A stretch of 64,000 nucleotides of DNA, taken from the NCBI RefSeq assembly GCF_001273775.1, contig NZ_CP011801.1:992001-1056000 (forward strand), written 5' to 3'. Below, piece by piece: positions 41,460-50,262 of this stretch. The translations under genes were made by a program, and so were the position numbers. The notes under the pieces were generated by a model. It had not been told where the DNA came from. It did no database searches and saw nothing but the letters and a program-made list of their open reading frames with translations. Each line of letters begins with the position of its first letter. Position 1 is the first letter of the stretch. Source of the DNA: Nitrospira moscoviensis (GTDB taxonomy: Bacteria > Nitrospirota > Nitrospiria > Nitrospirales > Nitrospiraceae).

Positions 41460-41493
41460 TCCACACCGGTGGGCGGCGGATGCATGACGGGAG

Positions 41494-43449
41494 CTATTCG
41501 AGCTGGATCAGCGTCTCGTCCGTTTTGACGTTGTCGCCCTCGGCGGCGAGGATGGCGACGACGGTGCCGTCGATGGGCGCGGGGACCCGGCTTTCCATCT
41601 TCATCGCTTCGATGATCAGCAAGGGGTCGCCGGTTTTCACCCGGGCGTCTTTGGCCACCAGAATTTTGACGACCCGACCCGGCATCGGCGGCGCCACGTC
41701 TCCGGGCTTGGACGGCTTCGGCCGCTTGGGCTTCCCGCCGGTTCCGCTCTCTTTCGCTTCCGGTACGCCGGCCAGCACTTCCTGAATCGGTTCGAGGGAG
41801 ACCTCTTCCAGCTTGTCGTTGACCCGGATGTAGTACGGCTTCCGCCCGTCGGTCTTGCGACCCGAGCCGGACACTTTCACATGGTACGTCTCGCCGTGCA
41901 CGGTGACGTTGAACTCGACCGGCGCGAGGTGCAGCTCGTGCGCGACGGCCGGCCCTCTGGCGGCCGAGGGCGCGAGCGGTTCCGGCATGAGATCGCCTTT
42001 CTCGCGCGCCTCGAAGAAGTCCCGCGCGATGGCCGGGAACAGGGCAAACGAGAGCTGGTCTTCCAGCGTCGTGGCGGACGGCGGCAGGTCTTTCTTGATG
42101 GTGTCGAGCTCGGGCTCCAGGCGATCCGCCGGCCTGGTCTTGATCGGCTCTTCGCTCCCGATGGCGCGGCTCATCACGTCGTTGTCCACCGGACCGGGGG
42201 CGCGGCCGTAGAGGCCGAGGAAGTAGTTCTTGGTTTCCGTCGTGATGACCTTGTAGCGCTCGCCGGTGAGCACGTTGAGCGTCGCCTGCGTCCCGACGAT
42301 CTGGCTGGTCGGCGTGACGAGCGGCGGGTACCCCATCTCTTTCCGGACGCGCGGCACTTCGTCCAGCACTTCCTTCATGCGGTCGAGGGCGTTCTGTTCC
42401 GTCAGCTGCGCGGCCAGGTTCGACAGCATGCCGCCCGGGATCTGGCTGGTCAGAATCTCGGCGTCCACGCCGGTGAAGTCGCTTTCGAACTGCCGATATT
42501 TCCGCCGCACGTCGCGGAAATGCTCGGTGATGGGCTGAAACGCGCGGAGATCGAGCCCCGTGTCGTACGGCGTCTCGCGGAGCGAGGCCACCAGCGTTTC
42601 GGTCGGCGGATGGGAGGTGCCGCCGGCGAGCGGTGAGATCGACGTGTCGAGCATATCGAGCCCGCCCAAGATCGCCATCAGCGACGCCATGGAGGCCATG
42701 CCGGAGGTGTAGTGGGTGTGCAGGTGAATCGGCACTTTCACGGCGGCCTTGAGCCGGCGGATCAGATGGTAGGCGTCCAGCGGAGCCAAGAGGCCGGCCA
42801 TGTCCTTGACGCACAGCGTGTCGGTGCCGAGGTCCTCCAACTGCTTGGCCATGTCCACGAAGCGGTCGATGCTGTGGACCGGGCTCACCGTGTAGCTGAT
42901 GGCCGCCTCGACGTGTTTCCCGCAGGCCTTCACTTCCCGCACCGCCCGATCGAGATTGCGGACGTCGTTCAAGGCGTCGAAGATCCGGAAGACGTCGATG
43001 CCGTTGGCCGCCGATCGCTCGATGAACTTTTCCAGCACGTCGTCGGCGTAATGGCGGTAGCCGACGAGGTTCTGCCCGCGCAGGAGCATCTGCAGCCTGG
43101 TGTTCGGCATGGCGGCGCGCAGCGCGCGCAACCGCTCCCAGGGGTCTTCTTTCAAGAAACGCAGGCAGGTGTCGAACGTCGCGCCGCCCCAGACTTCGAG
43201 CGACCAGTAGCCGACCGCGTCCAGCTTTTGGGCGATCGGCAGCATGTCCTCCGTGCGCATGCGGGTCGCGAGGAGCGACTGGTGCCCGTCGCGCAACGCC
43301 ACGTCGGTGATGAGGATGCGCTTTCCAGCGGCCGGCTCGATCGCCAATTCAGGCGGTCCCGGCTGCTTCGTCTTCGACGTCTTGACGAGGGGTGCCGCCG
43401 CGCGCTTCTTGGAGGTCGTTTTCTTCGCTGCCGGTCGTTTGTTCGCCAT
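41494..43449 (-). CDS. pycB: pyruvate carboxylase subunit B (carboxyltransferase plus biotin domain)
   Basis: A 651-residue carboxyltransferase/biotin subunit. The TIM-barrel active site shows TDVALRDGHQSLLATRM, GATFDTCLRFL, LLRGQNLVGY, FRIFDALND and the His pair LHTHYTSGMA. After a Pro/Lys-rich linker the biotinyl domain ends in IIEAMKMES with Lys617 the biotinylated residue. The first 45 residues are basic and low-complexity. With pycA it would form a two-subunit pyruvate carboxylase (2-oxoglutarate carboxylase and oxaloacetate decarboxylase alpha are close relatives). It feeds oxaloacetate to anaplerosis or a reductive TCA cycle. Confidence 0.9.
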   Translation of the reverse strand: MANKRPAAKKTTSKKRAAAPLVKTSKTKQPGPPELAIEPAAGKRILITDVALRDGHQSLLATRMRTEDMLPIAQKLDAVGYWSLEVWGGATFDTCLRFLKEDPWERLRALRAAMPNTRLQMLLRGQNLVGYRHYADDVLEKFIERSAANGIDVFRIFDALNDVRNLDRAVREVKACGKHVEAAISYTVSPVHSIDRFVDMAKQLEDLGTDTLCVKDMAGLLAPLDAYHLIRRLKAAVKVPIHLHTHYTSGMASMASLMAILGGLDMLDTSISPLAGGTSHPPTETLVASLRETPYDTGLDLRAFQPITEHFRDVRRKYRQFESDFTGVDAEILTSQIPGGMLSNLAAQLTEQNALDRMKEVLDEVPRVRKEMGYPPLVTPTSQIVGTQATLNVLTGERYKVITTETKNYFLGLYGRAPGPVDNDVMSRAIGSEEPIKTRPADRLEPELDTIKKDLPPSATTLEDQLSFALFPAIARDFFEAREKGDLMPEPLAPSAARGPAVAHELHLAPVEFNVTVHGETYHVKVSGSGRKTDGRKPYYIRVNDKLEEVSLEPIQEVLAGVPEAKESGTGGKPKRPKPSKPGDVAPPMPGRVVKILVAKDARVKTGDPLLIIEAMKMESRVPAPIDGTVVAILAAEGDNVKTDETLIQLE

Positions 43450-43492
43450 GGTGTCCGGTTATCTCATCGGAATTGAATCGGTGGCGGCCTCG

Positions 43493-44911
43493 TTACAGGC
43501 CTTCGTAGGCCGCAATGGCGGCGGCGAGCGCCAGCACCAAGTCCTCCGGCTGCTCGATTTCGTCGTAGTGGTAGAGGTCCGGGTGCGTGTCCAGGTAGGA
43601 GGTGTCGAAGCGGCCGGCCAGGAAATCCGGGTCCTGCATGATGGCTTTCATGAAGGGAATCGTCGTCTTCACGCCGCGCAGCACGTATTCTTCCAGCGAG
43701 CGCCGCATACGGCTCACCGTTTCTTCCCACGTCCGGCCGCGGACGGTGAGCTTCGCCAGCAGCGCGTCGTAGTAGGGCGGCACCGTATAGTCCTTGTACA
43801 CCGCCCCGTCGATGCGCACGCCGATGCCGCCCGGCGACAGATAGGCCGTGACGGTGCCCGTGCAGGGCATGAAGTTGTTCTTGGGATCCTCCGCGTTGAT
43901 GCGGCACTGGATCGCATGGCCTTGCAGCGTCACGTCGTGCTGCCGGATGTCGAGGGGCTTCCCGGCGGCGATGGAGATCTGGTGGCGGACGATGTCGATC
44001 GCCGTGATCTGTTCCGTGACCGTGTGCTCGACCTGCAGCCGCGGATTCATCTCGATGAAATAGAACCGCCCGTCCTGGTCCAGCAAGAACTCGACGGTGC
44101 CGGCGTTGTCGTACTGCACCGCGCGGGCGATGGTGATGGCAGCTTCGCCCATCGTGTCGCGCAGCTTCGGCGTGAGGATGAGCGACGGCGCGATCTCGAT
44201 GAGCTTTTGGTGCCGCCGTTGGATGGAGCAGTCCCGCTCGCCCAGGTGGATGATATGGCCGTGGCGGTCGGCCAGGATCTGGAATTCGATGTGATGGGGC
44301 CGCTCGATATATTTTTCGATGAACACGCTGCCGTCGCCGAACGAGGCCTGGGCTTCGCGCGCCGCCGCTTCCATGTTTTCGCGCAGTTCCGCGTCGGACC
44401 GGACGACCCGCAGCCCGCGTCCCCCGCCCCCCGCGCTGGCCTTGATGATGACCGGGTAGCCCGCCTGCCGGGCGAACGCGAGGCCGTCCTTCACGTCGGC
44501 CACGCCGCCTTCCGTCCCGGGCACGATCGGCACGCCGACCTGCTTGGCCAGCTCGCGCGCCTTGACCTTGCTGCCCATCAACGTGATGGCATGCGGCGAG
44601 GGGCCGATGAAGGTGATGCCGGCCGTCTGGCAGAGCTCGGCGAACTCGGCGTTTTCCGACAGGAACCCGTAGCCGGGATGGATCGCATCCGCGCCGATCC
44701 GGACCGCGAGGTCCACGATCTGGCGGCTGTCGAGAAACCCTTTGACCGGCCCGGGCCCGACTTGATAGGCCTCGTCGGCCTTTTTGACGTAGATGCCCGT
44801 GGAGTCGGCTTCCGAATAGATGGCGGCGGTGGCGATGTTCAGCTCGCGGCAGGCGCGGATGATCCGCATGGCGATCTCACCGCGATTGGCTACGAGGATC
44901 TTCTTAAACAT
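43493..44911 (-). CDS. pycA: pyruvate carboxylase subunit A (biotin carboxylase)
   Basis: A 472-residue ATP-grasp biotin carboxylase. It starts MFKKILVANRGEIAMRII and shows IHPGYGFLSENAEFAE, the ATP loop KASAGGGGRGLRVV, ERDCSIQRRHQKLIE, FIEMNPRLQVEHTVTE and RINAEDPKNNF. It carboxylates biotin on PycB using ATP and bicarbonate. The start fits the family and lies 59 codons into a longer frame that lacks homology. Gap to pycB is 43 bp. The pair could act on acetyl-CoA, pyruvate or 2-oxoglutarate; partner pycB points to pyruvate or 2-oxoglutarate. Confidence 0.92.
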   Translation of the reverse strand: MFKKILVANRGEIAMRIIRACRELNIATAAIYSEADSTGIYVKKADEAYQVGPGPVKGFLDSRQIVDLAVRIGADAIHPGYGFLSENAEFAELCQTAGITFIGPSPHAITLMGSKVKARELAKQVGVPIVPGTEGGVADVKDGLAFARQAGYPVIIKASAGGGGRGLRVVRSDAELRENMEAAAREAQASFGDGSVFIEKYIERPHHIEFQILADRHGHIIHLGERDCSIQRRHQKLIEIAPSLILTPKLRDTMGEAAITIARAVQYDNAGTVEFLLDQDGRFYFIEMNPRLQVEHTVTEQITAIDIVRHQISIAAGKPLDIRQHDVTLQGHAIQCRINAEDPKNNFMPCTGTVTAYLSPGGIGVRIDGAVYKDYTVPPYYDALLAKLTVRGRTWEETVSRMRRSLEEYVLRGVKTTIPFMKAIMQDPDFLAGRFDTSYLDTHPDLYHYDEIEQPEDLVLALAAAIAAYEGL

Positions 44912-45111
44912 GTCTCGCCGGCTTTCGACAGTCCTCACCCGTCCCTCCGGAGCGGGCCGGTGAAAAAGGAGCGCGTAAGCTAGCATAGGATCAAGAGGTC
45001 TGTCGAGATAGCGATGGCCCGGGGCGCGCCGACGCAGGGCAGCGGACGCGGTGATGGGGGGCGGGGACAGGCGGGACGGGACGCCCAAAGGTCCCGCCCC
45101 GGCGACGCCTT

Positions 45112-45585
45112 TTACTTCGCCTGGACTAAAAAACCCTTGGATCGGGCGTTGCCGCCCCCGGCCACGACATCGATGAAGGACATGCCGGGCCGGACGTCGG
45201 GGACCGTCGCCTCGATCGTGGTGTCATTGACGAAGTTGTAGTCGATCTTCGCCGGACCGGCGGCGCTGAAGGCCACGCCGTGGAAACATTCCTTGGTCCC
45301 GAAGTTCTCGCCTTTGATCGTCACCTTTTGTCCGGGCTTGGCTTCGTCCGGTTCGACTTTGTGGATTTTCGGCCGCTTGCTGCGGTCGCAGACCGGGTCG
45401 CGTTCGACCTTCTCCGCATCGAAGCCTTTGATCGATTCCATGTCGAACAGGCTGAAGCCGGTGCCTTCGACGACGGCGCCGGGAGCGGGGGACTCCTCGG
45501 CATGCAGCGGAGCGAGGGAGGGGAGGGCCAGGGGCGTGAGTCCTACGAAAAAGAAAATCAATGAAAACCACCGCGACGTGCGCAT
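45112..45585 (-). CDS. exported IPT/TIG-domain protein
   Basis: A 157-residue protein with a signal peptide (MRTSRWFSLIFFFVGLTPLA). The mature part is a single IPT/TIG immunoglobulin-like fold near 75-155: IHKVEPDEAKPGQKVTIKGENFG, IEATVPDVRPGMSFIDVVAGGG. One disulfide may join Cys in RDPVCDR and TKECFHG. The function is probably binding or structural. The start MRTSRWF was chosen over an ATG 27 bases earlier that overlaps the upstream gene. It follows the binding-protein gene by 23 bp. Confidence 0.7.
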   Translation of the reverse strand: MRTSRWFSLIFFFVGLTPLALPSLAPLHAEESPAPGAVVEGTGFSLFDMESIKGFDAEKVERDPVCDRSKRPKIHKVEPDEAKPGQKVTIKGENFGTKECFHGVAFSAAGPAKIDYNFVNDTTIEATVPDVRPGMSFIDVVAGGGNARSKGFLVQAK

Positions 45586-45608
45586 GATGACCTCCTCATC
45601 ACGAAGAA

Positions 45609-46430
45609 TCATTTGTTCGTCATCGGGATATACGTGTCGGCGATAATGGCCTGTCCGGGGGGAGACAGCGCGAAACGGGCGAAGGCCTCCGCCACGGGAT
45701 TCGGCTCTTTCTTCGACAAGAGCAGCAGCGGCCGCCGCAAGCTGTACCGGCCGTCTTTGACGGTCGGAACTTCGGGCTCGACCTTGTCGACCGGCAGCAG
45801 ACGGACGGCGACGCCGCTGGAGACGACCGCGAGCCCGGTGCTCAGCGAGATGTAGGCGACCGCCGATTGCGGCGGCAGCGTCCCGACCACGGCTTTGACC
45901 ACCTTGTCATCCTTGCCGATCACCTTGGCGGTCTCCGGGATTTTGCCGGCGATTCCGAGCTGCGCTTCAAAGGCGTCCCGTATATTTTGGTTGCGCGGGC
46001 GATCGATGAGCAAGACCTTGGTTTCCGGCCCGCCCAGCTCCGACCACTCTTTCACTTTGCCCGAATAAAGATCGGCGATCTGCTGCTTGGTGACTTCTTT
46101 GGTGAAATTGGACAGATGGACGAGGATGCCGATGCCGTCCCAGCCGATCTGCGTGGCGGCGAGCCCGGAATCTTCCGCGCCGGTGACGGCGATCTGCGCT
46201 TGGCCGGATTTCACCAGCTCCAACGGTTTGGAATTGTCGTCCCACAGGACATCGACATAGGCGCGGGGATGGGCCTTTTCGAACGCGCGGGCCAGCGCTT
46301 CCATCGTCGGAAGCTCCGGGCCGTTCCCCGCGATGGCCAGACTGCCCGATACTTCCGTCCTCCCCACAGTCGGCCATGCGGCCGCGCACAAGCCGATCAT
46401 CACGCAGGCGAGCAGCGTTCGCGCACTCAT
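45609..46430 (-). CDS. PstS-like periplasmic substrate-binding protein
   Basis: A 273-residue exported protein: signal at 4-25, then a phosphate-ABC-type binding-protein fold with GSLAIAGNGPELPTMEALARAFEKAHP, AQIAVTGAED, EVTKQQIADLYSGKVKEWSELGG and AYISLSTGLAVVSSGVAVRLLP. PstS-like proteins bind phosphate or related oxyanions. No transporter permease genes are adjacent, so it may be an orphan binding or sensing protein. Its conserved ligand loop (GNGPELP) differs from the classical TGAGASFP/GSGS loops, so the ligand is uncertain. Confidence 0.8.
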   Translation of the reverse strand: MSARTLLACVMIGLCAAAWPTVGRTEVSGSLAIAGNGPELPTMEALARAFEKAHPRAYVDVLWDDNSKPLELVKSGQAQIAVTGAEDSGLAATQIGWDGIGILVHLSNFTKEVTKQQIADLYSGKVKEWSELGGPETKVLLIDRPRNQNIRDAFEAQLGIAGKIPETAKVIGKDDKVVKAVVGTLPPQSAVAYISLSTGLAVVSSGVAVRLLPVDKVEPEVPTVKDGRYSLRRPLLLLSKKEPNPVAEAFARFALSPPGQAIIADTYIPMTNK

Positions 46431-46492
46431 GCGACCTCCGGGAAACTGGGTGAGAGGGGTCGGCCGCAGCGGGACGGAAGGCGGTTCATCGT

Positions 46493-46798
46493 TTACGATC
46501 CGGAACCGGCAGGGTCCGAGGCCGACGTGGTGTTGGGCGGCGGGACGTTGCGCTTGGCGTTCAGCGGCGGCAGCTTGGCGAACTTCTGCATGCGCTCATT
46601 GTTCATGGCGTTCGCCTTCATCTCTGTAAACGTCGGTTTATGGTCGCCCACGACCTTCGAGGAGAAGGAGGAGAGCAGGCGGGTCGCTTGCTGCGCATGG
46701 CAGAAGGGACATTCCGTGTCCTCCACCCGCGCATGCACCGATTGGGTGGCTTCGAATTGTTTCTGACACTGCTCGCATCGATATTCGTAGAGCGGCAT
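46493..46798 (-). CDS. FmdB-type zinc-ribbon protein
   Basis: A 101-residue protein. The N-terminus MPLYEYRCEQCQKQFE plus TECPFCHAQ gives two CxxC knuckles, the FmdB/CxxC_CxxC_SSSS zinc-ribbon pattern. The rest is Lys/Asn/Pro-rich and probably flexible. FmdB-type proteins are regulators or small zinc proteins of uncertain role. It is divergent from the 58-residue protein at 46937, sharing a 138-bp gap. Confidence 0.8.
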   Translation of the reverse strand: MPLYEYRCEQCQKQFEATQSVHARVEDTECPFCHAQQATRLLSSFSSKVVGDHKPTFTEMKANAMNNERMQKFAKLPPLNAKRNVPPPNTTSASDPAGSGS

Positions 46799-46936
46799 GG
46801 CAACAGTCCTTTATGGTCTGGCAATACTCGAAGAACCCGCAAAATTTGCTCGCCGTACCCTTGACCGGTCCGCGAAGTTTCGCTTATTGTAGCACACTTG
46901 CTGAGTGAAACTGCCAGTGCTACAGGAGGATGAGCG

Positions 46937-47113
46937 ATGTCGGTGCTGATTCGGCGGTATAAGGGAAACAACGGAGTGATGCAGGAAGAACGGATCGACG
47001 ACGAAGACCGGATTGAACGGTACATGCGGCTGTTCGAGAAAGACGACGTCAAGAAGTTGGAGACCGGCGTCAAAGTCTTTATTGAAAAGGACGAGTGGCA
47101 ACTCCTGCCCTAA
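46937..47113 (+). CDS. small 58-residue hypothetical protein
   Basis: An open frame of 58 codons starting MSVLIRRYKGNN and ending KDEWQLLP. It has a strong AGGAGG (CAGGAGGATGAGCG) ribosome-binding site 7 bases upstream. It is rich in charged residues (DDEDRIER, EKDDVKK, VKVFIEKDEW), with a predicted beta-helix pattern. Codon use matches neighbours. It is convergent with nothing and is followed by the inverted array. No family is recognised. Confidence 0.55.
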   Translation: MSVLIRRYKGNNGVMQEERIDDEDRIERYMRLFEKDDVKKLETGVKVFIEKDEWQLLP

Positions 47114-47115
47114 CC

Positions 47116-47193
47116 CGGTAAGGGGTCAGGGGTAAGGCGATCGCGAGGAGCGGCTCCTTACCCCTCACGCCTCACCCCTTACTCCGTACTTCT
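47116..47193. repeat. inverted degenerate short-period array
   Basis: Left words GGTAAGGGGTCAGGGGTAAGG are followed by a short centre and a right array TTACCCCTCACGCCTCACCCC, which reverse-complements to the same GTRAGGGGT-type words. It would fold into a long imperfect hairpin between the 58-residue protein and the 67-residue protein. No gene is present. Confidence 0.5.
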
Positions 47194-47205
47194 CGCTGGT
47201 CCCAC

Positions 47206-47409
47206 ATGATTTACTGGATTCACATCGCGCGCTCGATCGATCGGGTGACCCTGCATCGCGACCGCTGCTCGGAAGTGCCGTCCAACGCGACCTCCAGCGA
47301 CTTTTGGGAGGGCGGGTGGTTCGACTATCCCGACAAGGAGCGGGCCCTGCGCGCGATGGAACAGGCCGGCACCAACGAACAGCGCCGCTGCCCGCTGTGC
47401 AAGCCGTAA
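47206..47409 (+). CDS. small Cys-containing hypothetical protein
   Basis: A 67-residue protein beginning MIYWIHIARS. Aromatic and acidic residues (DFWEGGWFDYPDKE) are followed by a C-terminal CPLCKP knuckle and an earlier Cys in HRDRCSEV, which together could bind zinc. The codon pattern is typical of the genome. No family is recognised. It is flanked by two inverted arrays (47116-47193 and 47413-47500). Confidence 0.55.
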   Translation: MIYWIHIARSIDRVTLHRDRCSEVPSNATSSDFWEGGWFDYPDKERALRAMEQAGTNEQRRCPLCKP

Positions 47410-47412
47410 GAG

Positions 47413-47500
47413 AAGTGACGCGTGACGTGTGATGAGTGACGAGCAAATATGAAGAAAGCAAGATTCTGATACCCGTCACCCGTCACTAGTCACTCGTCAC
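47413..47500. repeat. inverted degenerate short-period array
   Basis: Left array of GTGAC/GTGAT words (GTGACGCGTGACGTGTGATG), an AT-rich centre, and a right array CGTCACCCGTCACTAGTCAC, which reverse-complements to the same words. The period is 7-8 bases. It would form a long imperfect hairpin between the 67-residue protein and the DMT transporter. It has no CRISPR spacing or spacers. Confidence 0.5.
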
Positions 47501-47508
47501 TTATTCCC

Positions 47509-48372
47509 ATGCCTCGCCTCGCCCTCCTATTGACGACCTTGATCTGGGGCGCCACGTTTCCTGCGACCAAGGCTGCGCTGGACCAAATCCCCCCCTTGTC
47601 CTTTCTGTTTCTTCGATTCCTGTTGGGCGCCGCGCTGGTCTGGGCATGGTTTGCCGTGGCCCGGCATCGCGTTCACCGGTCGCGCGCGGTCTTGGTTGCC
47701 GGCGCCATCGCGACGGTCTTCCTCTTTCTGGGCTATGTGCTGCAAACCGTCGGGTTGCGCTACACCAGCGCGTCGAATTCGGCCTTCATCACCGCCCTCT
47801 ACGTCATCTTCGTACCGCTCATCTTGCGCCGGTTCGATGCCCGCGTGTTGACGGCGACGGCGATTGCGATGGTCGGGTTGTGGTTGCTGGTGAAGCCGAG
47901 CGCCGTCGTCAACGTGGGCGACCTCATGACGCTGGGCTGCGCCGCGGCCTTCGCCGGCCATATCGTCTGTCTCGAGCGGTTCACCCGCGAGTTCGACGCC
48001 CCGTCTCTGCTCGCGTGGCAGATGACGGCGATGACGCTGCTCTTCGCGCCCACGCTGCCTTGGGAGCAAGCGCCGGCCGCCGCTTTCGCCCCGACCGGCG
48101 TGCTGCTGACGGGACTGATCGTCACCGGAGGGTTGGCGACCGGCGCCTTCGCGGTGCAGATGTGGGCCCAGCAGATCGTGCCGGCGCAGCAGGTCGCCCT
48201 GGTCTTCGCGTCCGAGCCGGCCTATGCCGCCTGGCTCTCCTGGTATTTTTTGGGAGAAATGCTCGATCTCCAAGGATGGCTCGGCAGCGGACTTATTTTC
48301 ATCGCCGTGGTGATCGGAGCCTTTGGGGCGGCCCCCGGGCCGGCGGAAATCAAAACCGTCCAGCCCGCCTAG
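47509..48372 (+). CDS. EamA/DMT-family transporter
   Basis: A 287-residue inner-membrane protein with ten hydrophobic segments arranged as two EamA repeats. The first begins LLLTTLIWGATFPATKAALD and contains SFLFLRFLLGAALVW; the second has LAWQMTAMTLLFAPTLPW and ends with LQGWLGSGLIFIAVVIGAFG. DMT carriers export amino acids, nucleotide sugars or metabolites. The substrate is unknown. The gene starts 9 bases after the inverted array. Confidence 0.88.
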   Translation: MPRLALLLTTLIWGATFPATKAALDQIPPLSFLFLRFLLGAALVWAWFAVARHRVHRSRAVLVAGAIATVFLFLGYVLQTVGLRYTSASNSAFITALYVIFVPLILRRFDARVLTATAIAMVGLWLLVKPSAVVNVGDLMTLGCAAAFAGHIVCLERFTREFDAPSLLAWQMTAMTLLFAPTLPWEQAPAAAFAPTGVLLTGLIVTGGLATGAFAVQMWAQQIVPAQQVALVFASEPAYAAWLSWYFLGEMLDLQGWLGSGLIFIAVVIGAFGAAPGPAEIKTVQPA

Positions 48373-48388
48373 GGCGAGAGGTTCTCCG

Positions 48389-48859
48389 ATGGCGCAGAAA
48401 TTCGGCAACAGCCGGTGGGTGCAGGAAGGATTTTTGGACAATCGCGTTCCCGGAACGGTCGTGGGCAGGATCGTCTTTGCCGCGGTCGGACCGGTGGAGT
48501 TCTGCCTGCGCGGGGACTTCCGGGGCGAGATCGCGGGCCAAGCCATCCGATTCCGCAACAGCCGGTACGAGGATGACGACTTGGCCGGGCAGGCCATCGG
48601 CGACCTGGAAAACCCGCAGGTCGGCACGGTGAATCTGATTGCGTTCGATCCGCACCCGAATCTGGCGCCGCATCCCTACATCGAATGGTTCTCTCTGCGG
48701 AAGAACCATTATCGCATCGAGCTGGCGCCGGGCGACGCATGGATCGCGTCGGCGGACGAGGTGAGCCTGATCGAGGGGGATTGCCGGAGGATCCGCGCCG
48801 CCCTGGCGGATCGACTGCACGATCAGCCGGGGCGGCGGGACGAGTCGGATTGGGTCTAA
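48389..48859 (+). CDS. hypothetical cytosolic protein
   Basis: A 156-residue protein starting MAQKFGNSRWVQ, chosen because the frame before it is the end of the transporter gene. It is mostly beta-rich: VGRIVFAAVGPVEFCLRGDF, GEIAGQAIRF, VGTVNLIAFDPHPNLAP, followed by a helical acidic tail ADRLHDQPGRRDE. No signal peptide or membrane segment. It follows the transporter by 16 bp and may be co-transcribed. The family is not recognised. Confidence 0.6.
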   Translation: MAQKFGNSRWVQEGFLDNRVPGTVVGRIVFAAVGPVEFCLRGDFRGEIAGQAIRFRNSRYEDDDLAGQAIGDLENPQVGTVNLIAFDPHPNLAPHPYIEWFSLRKNHYRIELAPGDAWIASADEVSLIEGDCRRIRAALADRLHDQPGRRDESDWV

Positions 48860-48881
48860 CCGCCGAGTGCTCTGCCGCGCC

Positions 48882-49901
48882 TCACGAAGCGTCGTTCGCG
48901 AGGCTGGACCCGGTCAGCGAAACGGATGGCGCCGCGCCGGTTTCGTGCTTGCTCTTGCCTTCCCGCACGTAAATCGGCACGCCCTTGACGTCCCAGACCA
49001 GCCCCAGCCGCTCCATCGCCTTCAGGCAGTAGTAGGTCATGTCGATCTCCCACCAATAGAATCCCTGCCGGGTCGACGCGGGATAGTAATGGTGGTTGTT
49101 GTGCCAGCCTTCCCCCATGGTGATGAGGGCCAGGATGAAATTGTTGCGGCTGTCGTCGCCGGTCTCGTACCGCTGCGAGCCGTACACGTGCGAGAGCGAG
49201 TTGATCGTGCAGGTGCCGTGGATCAGCGCGACCGTCGAGATGAAGAAGCCCCAAATCAACATCTGCGGACCGTTCGTGCCGAGCTGCGGCGCATAGGCTT
49301 CCAGCAGCTCCCCGAGCCCGAACATGCCGAAGCCGGCCACGGTCGGCACGAGGATGTCGAACCGATCGAGGAAGCGCAGCTCCGGGTACTTGGCGAAGTC
49401 GGCGATGGCCTTCAGGCGCGGCGCAAAATGCGTTTGCGACGTGAACCAGCCGATGTGCGACCAGAGGAATCCGCCCTGGCGCGGCGAATGGACGTCGTCG
49501 GGTGTATCCGATGCGATGTGGTGATGGCGATGATGCCCGGCCCACCAGAGCGGACCGCGCTGCGCGCAGGAGCCGCCGAGCACGGCGAACGCGAACTGCA
49601 CCGCCCGCGAGGTTTTGAACGTCCGGTGCGAAAAGTAGCGGTGATACCAGCCGGTGATGGCGAACATGCGTACGAAGTAGAAGGCCACGGCGACGGCGAT
49701 CGCGGTCCAACTCCAGCCCACCCAGATGACGCCGAGACACATGAGATGCACCGCGATGATCGGCACGCAGCGGAGCCAGTCCATCTTCGGCGGCCCCTCC
49801 ACCTTCATGTATTCAAGGCCGGCCCAGGAATCGAACCAGCGGAGAACCGTAAACCACAGCTCCCGAGCTTTCGTCGGCTGAAGTGCGCGCACGTCGGACA
49901 T
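48882..49901 (-). CDS. acyl-CoA/acyl-lipid fatty acid desaturase
   Basis: A 339-residue membrane desaturase that inserts a cis double bond in acyl chains using a di-iron centre. The three His boxes are clear: HRYFSHR near residue 88, HHRHHH (WAGHHRHHHIASD) near 123 and HNNHHYYP near 270. Four transmembrane segments surround them. This is the delta-9-type soluble-electron-donor-using class; whether it uses acyl-CoA or acyl-ACP is unclear. The ATG is preceded by CTGGAGGTAACTGG. It is divergent from hemE across 361 bp. Confidence 0.9.
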   Translation of the reverse strand: MSDVRALQPTKARELWFTVLRWFDSWAGLEYMKVEGPPKMDWLRCVPIIAVHLMCLGVIWVGWSWTAIAVAVAFYFVRMFAITGWYHRYFSHRTFKTSRAVQFAFAVLGGSCAQRGPLWWAGHHRHHHIASDTPDDVHSPRQGGFLWSHIGWFTSQTHFAPRLKAIADFAKYPELRFLDRFDILVPTVAGFGMFGLGELLEAYAPQLGTNGPQMLIWGFFISTVALIHGTCTINSLSHVYGSQRYETGDDSRNNFILALITMGEGWHNNHHYYPASTRQGFYWWEIDMTYYCLKAMERLGLVWDVKGVPIYVREGKSKHETGAAPSVSLTGSSLANDAS

Positions 49902-50223
49902 TCCAGTTACCTCCAGGTCAGGGGATCGGCGAGAGTGATTATGATGCAGAGAACGCCGGGGTCCCGATTCGTCTCAATGATCCCGCGGCGTATTGAAGAG
50001 TGGAGCAGGCCGCAGAGACTGAATCACATGTGCTGGGATGCAATCCAGCCATATAACGGGACCACATTATACACACATTGCCGCACAAAGTGGAATCCGA
50101 CCGTTGTTGACGGCTGAGCCGCGGTCCGATCGCCTGCCACGATTGTACCGGAACGCCTCGCCCTGTCTACCTTTTGCCGGAGTTGCGCCGGCGCGGCGGA
50201 CCGCTCTCCCGCAGCGGCTCAAT
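49902..50223. other. 322-bp divergent gap before the hemE promoter
   Basis: No gene is seen. On the minus strand TATAAT occurs at 50066-50071 (extended TGTG context) and may promote the desaturase, with a long leader; a -35 box is not convincing. The region is lower in GC than its flanks, as expected for a promoter gap. Confidence 0.35.
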
Positions 50224-50253
50224 TTGACACCCCCGCGCCGGCGTCTCTACAAT
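50224..50253 (+). promoter_or_regulatory. sigma-70 promoter of hemE
   Basis: TTGACA (50224-50229), an 18-base spacer and TACAAT (50248-50253). The start codon of hemE begins only 9 bases after the -10 box, so the transcript should start within about 0-3 bases of the ATG. No ribosome-binding sequence is seen between -10 and ATG. This predicts a leaderless mRNA. Confidence 0.7.
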
Positions 50254-50262
50254 GCGCGCACC

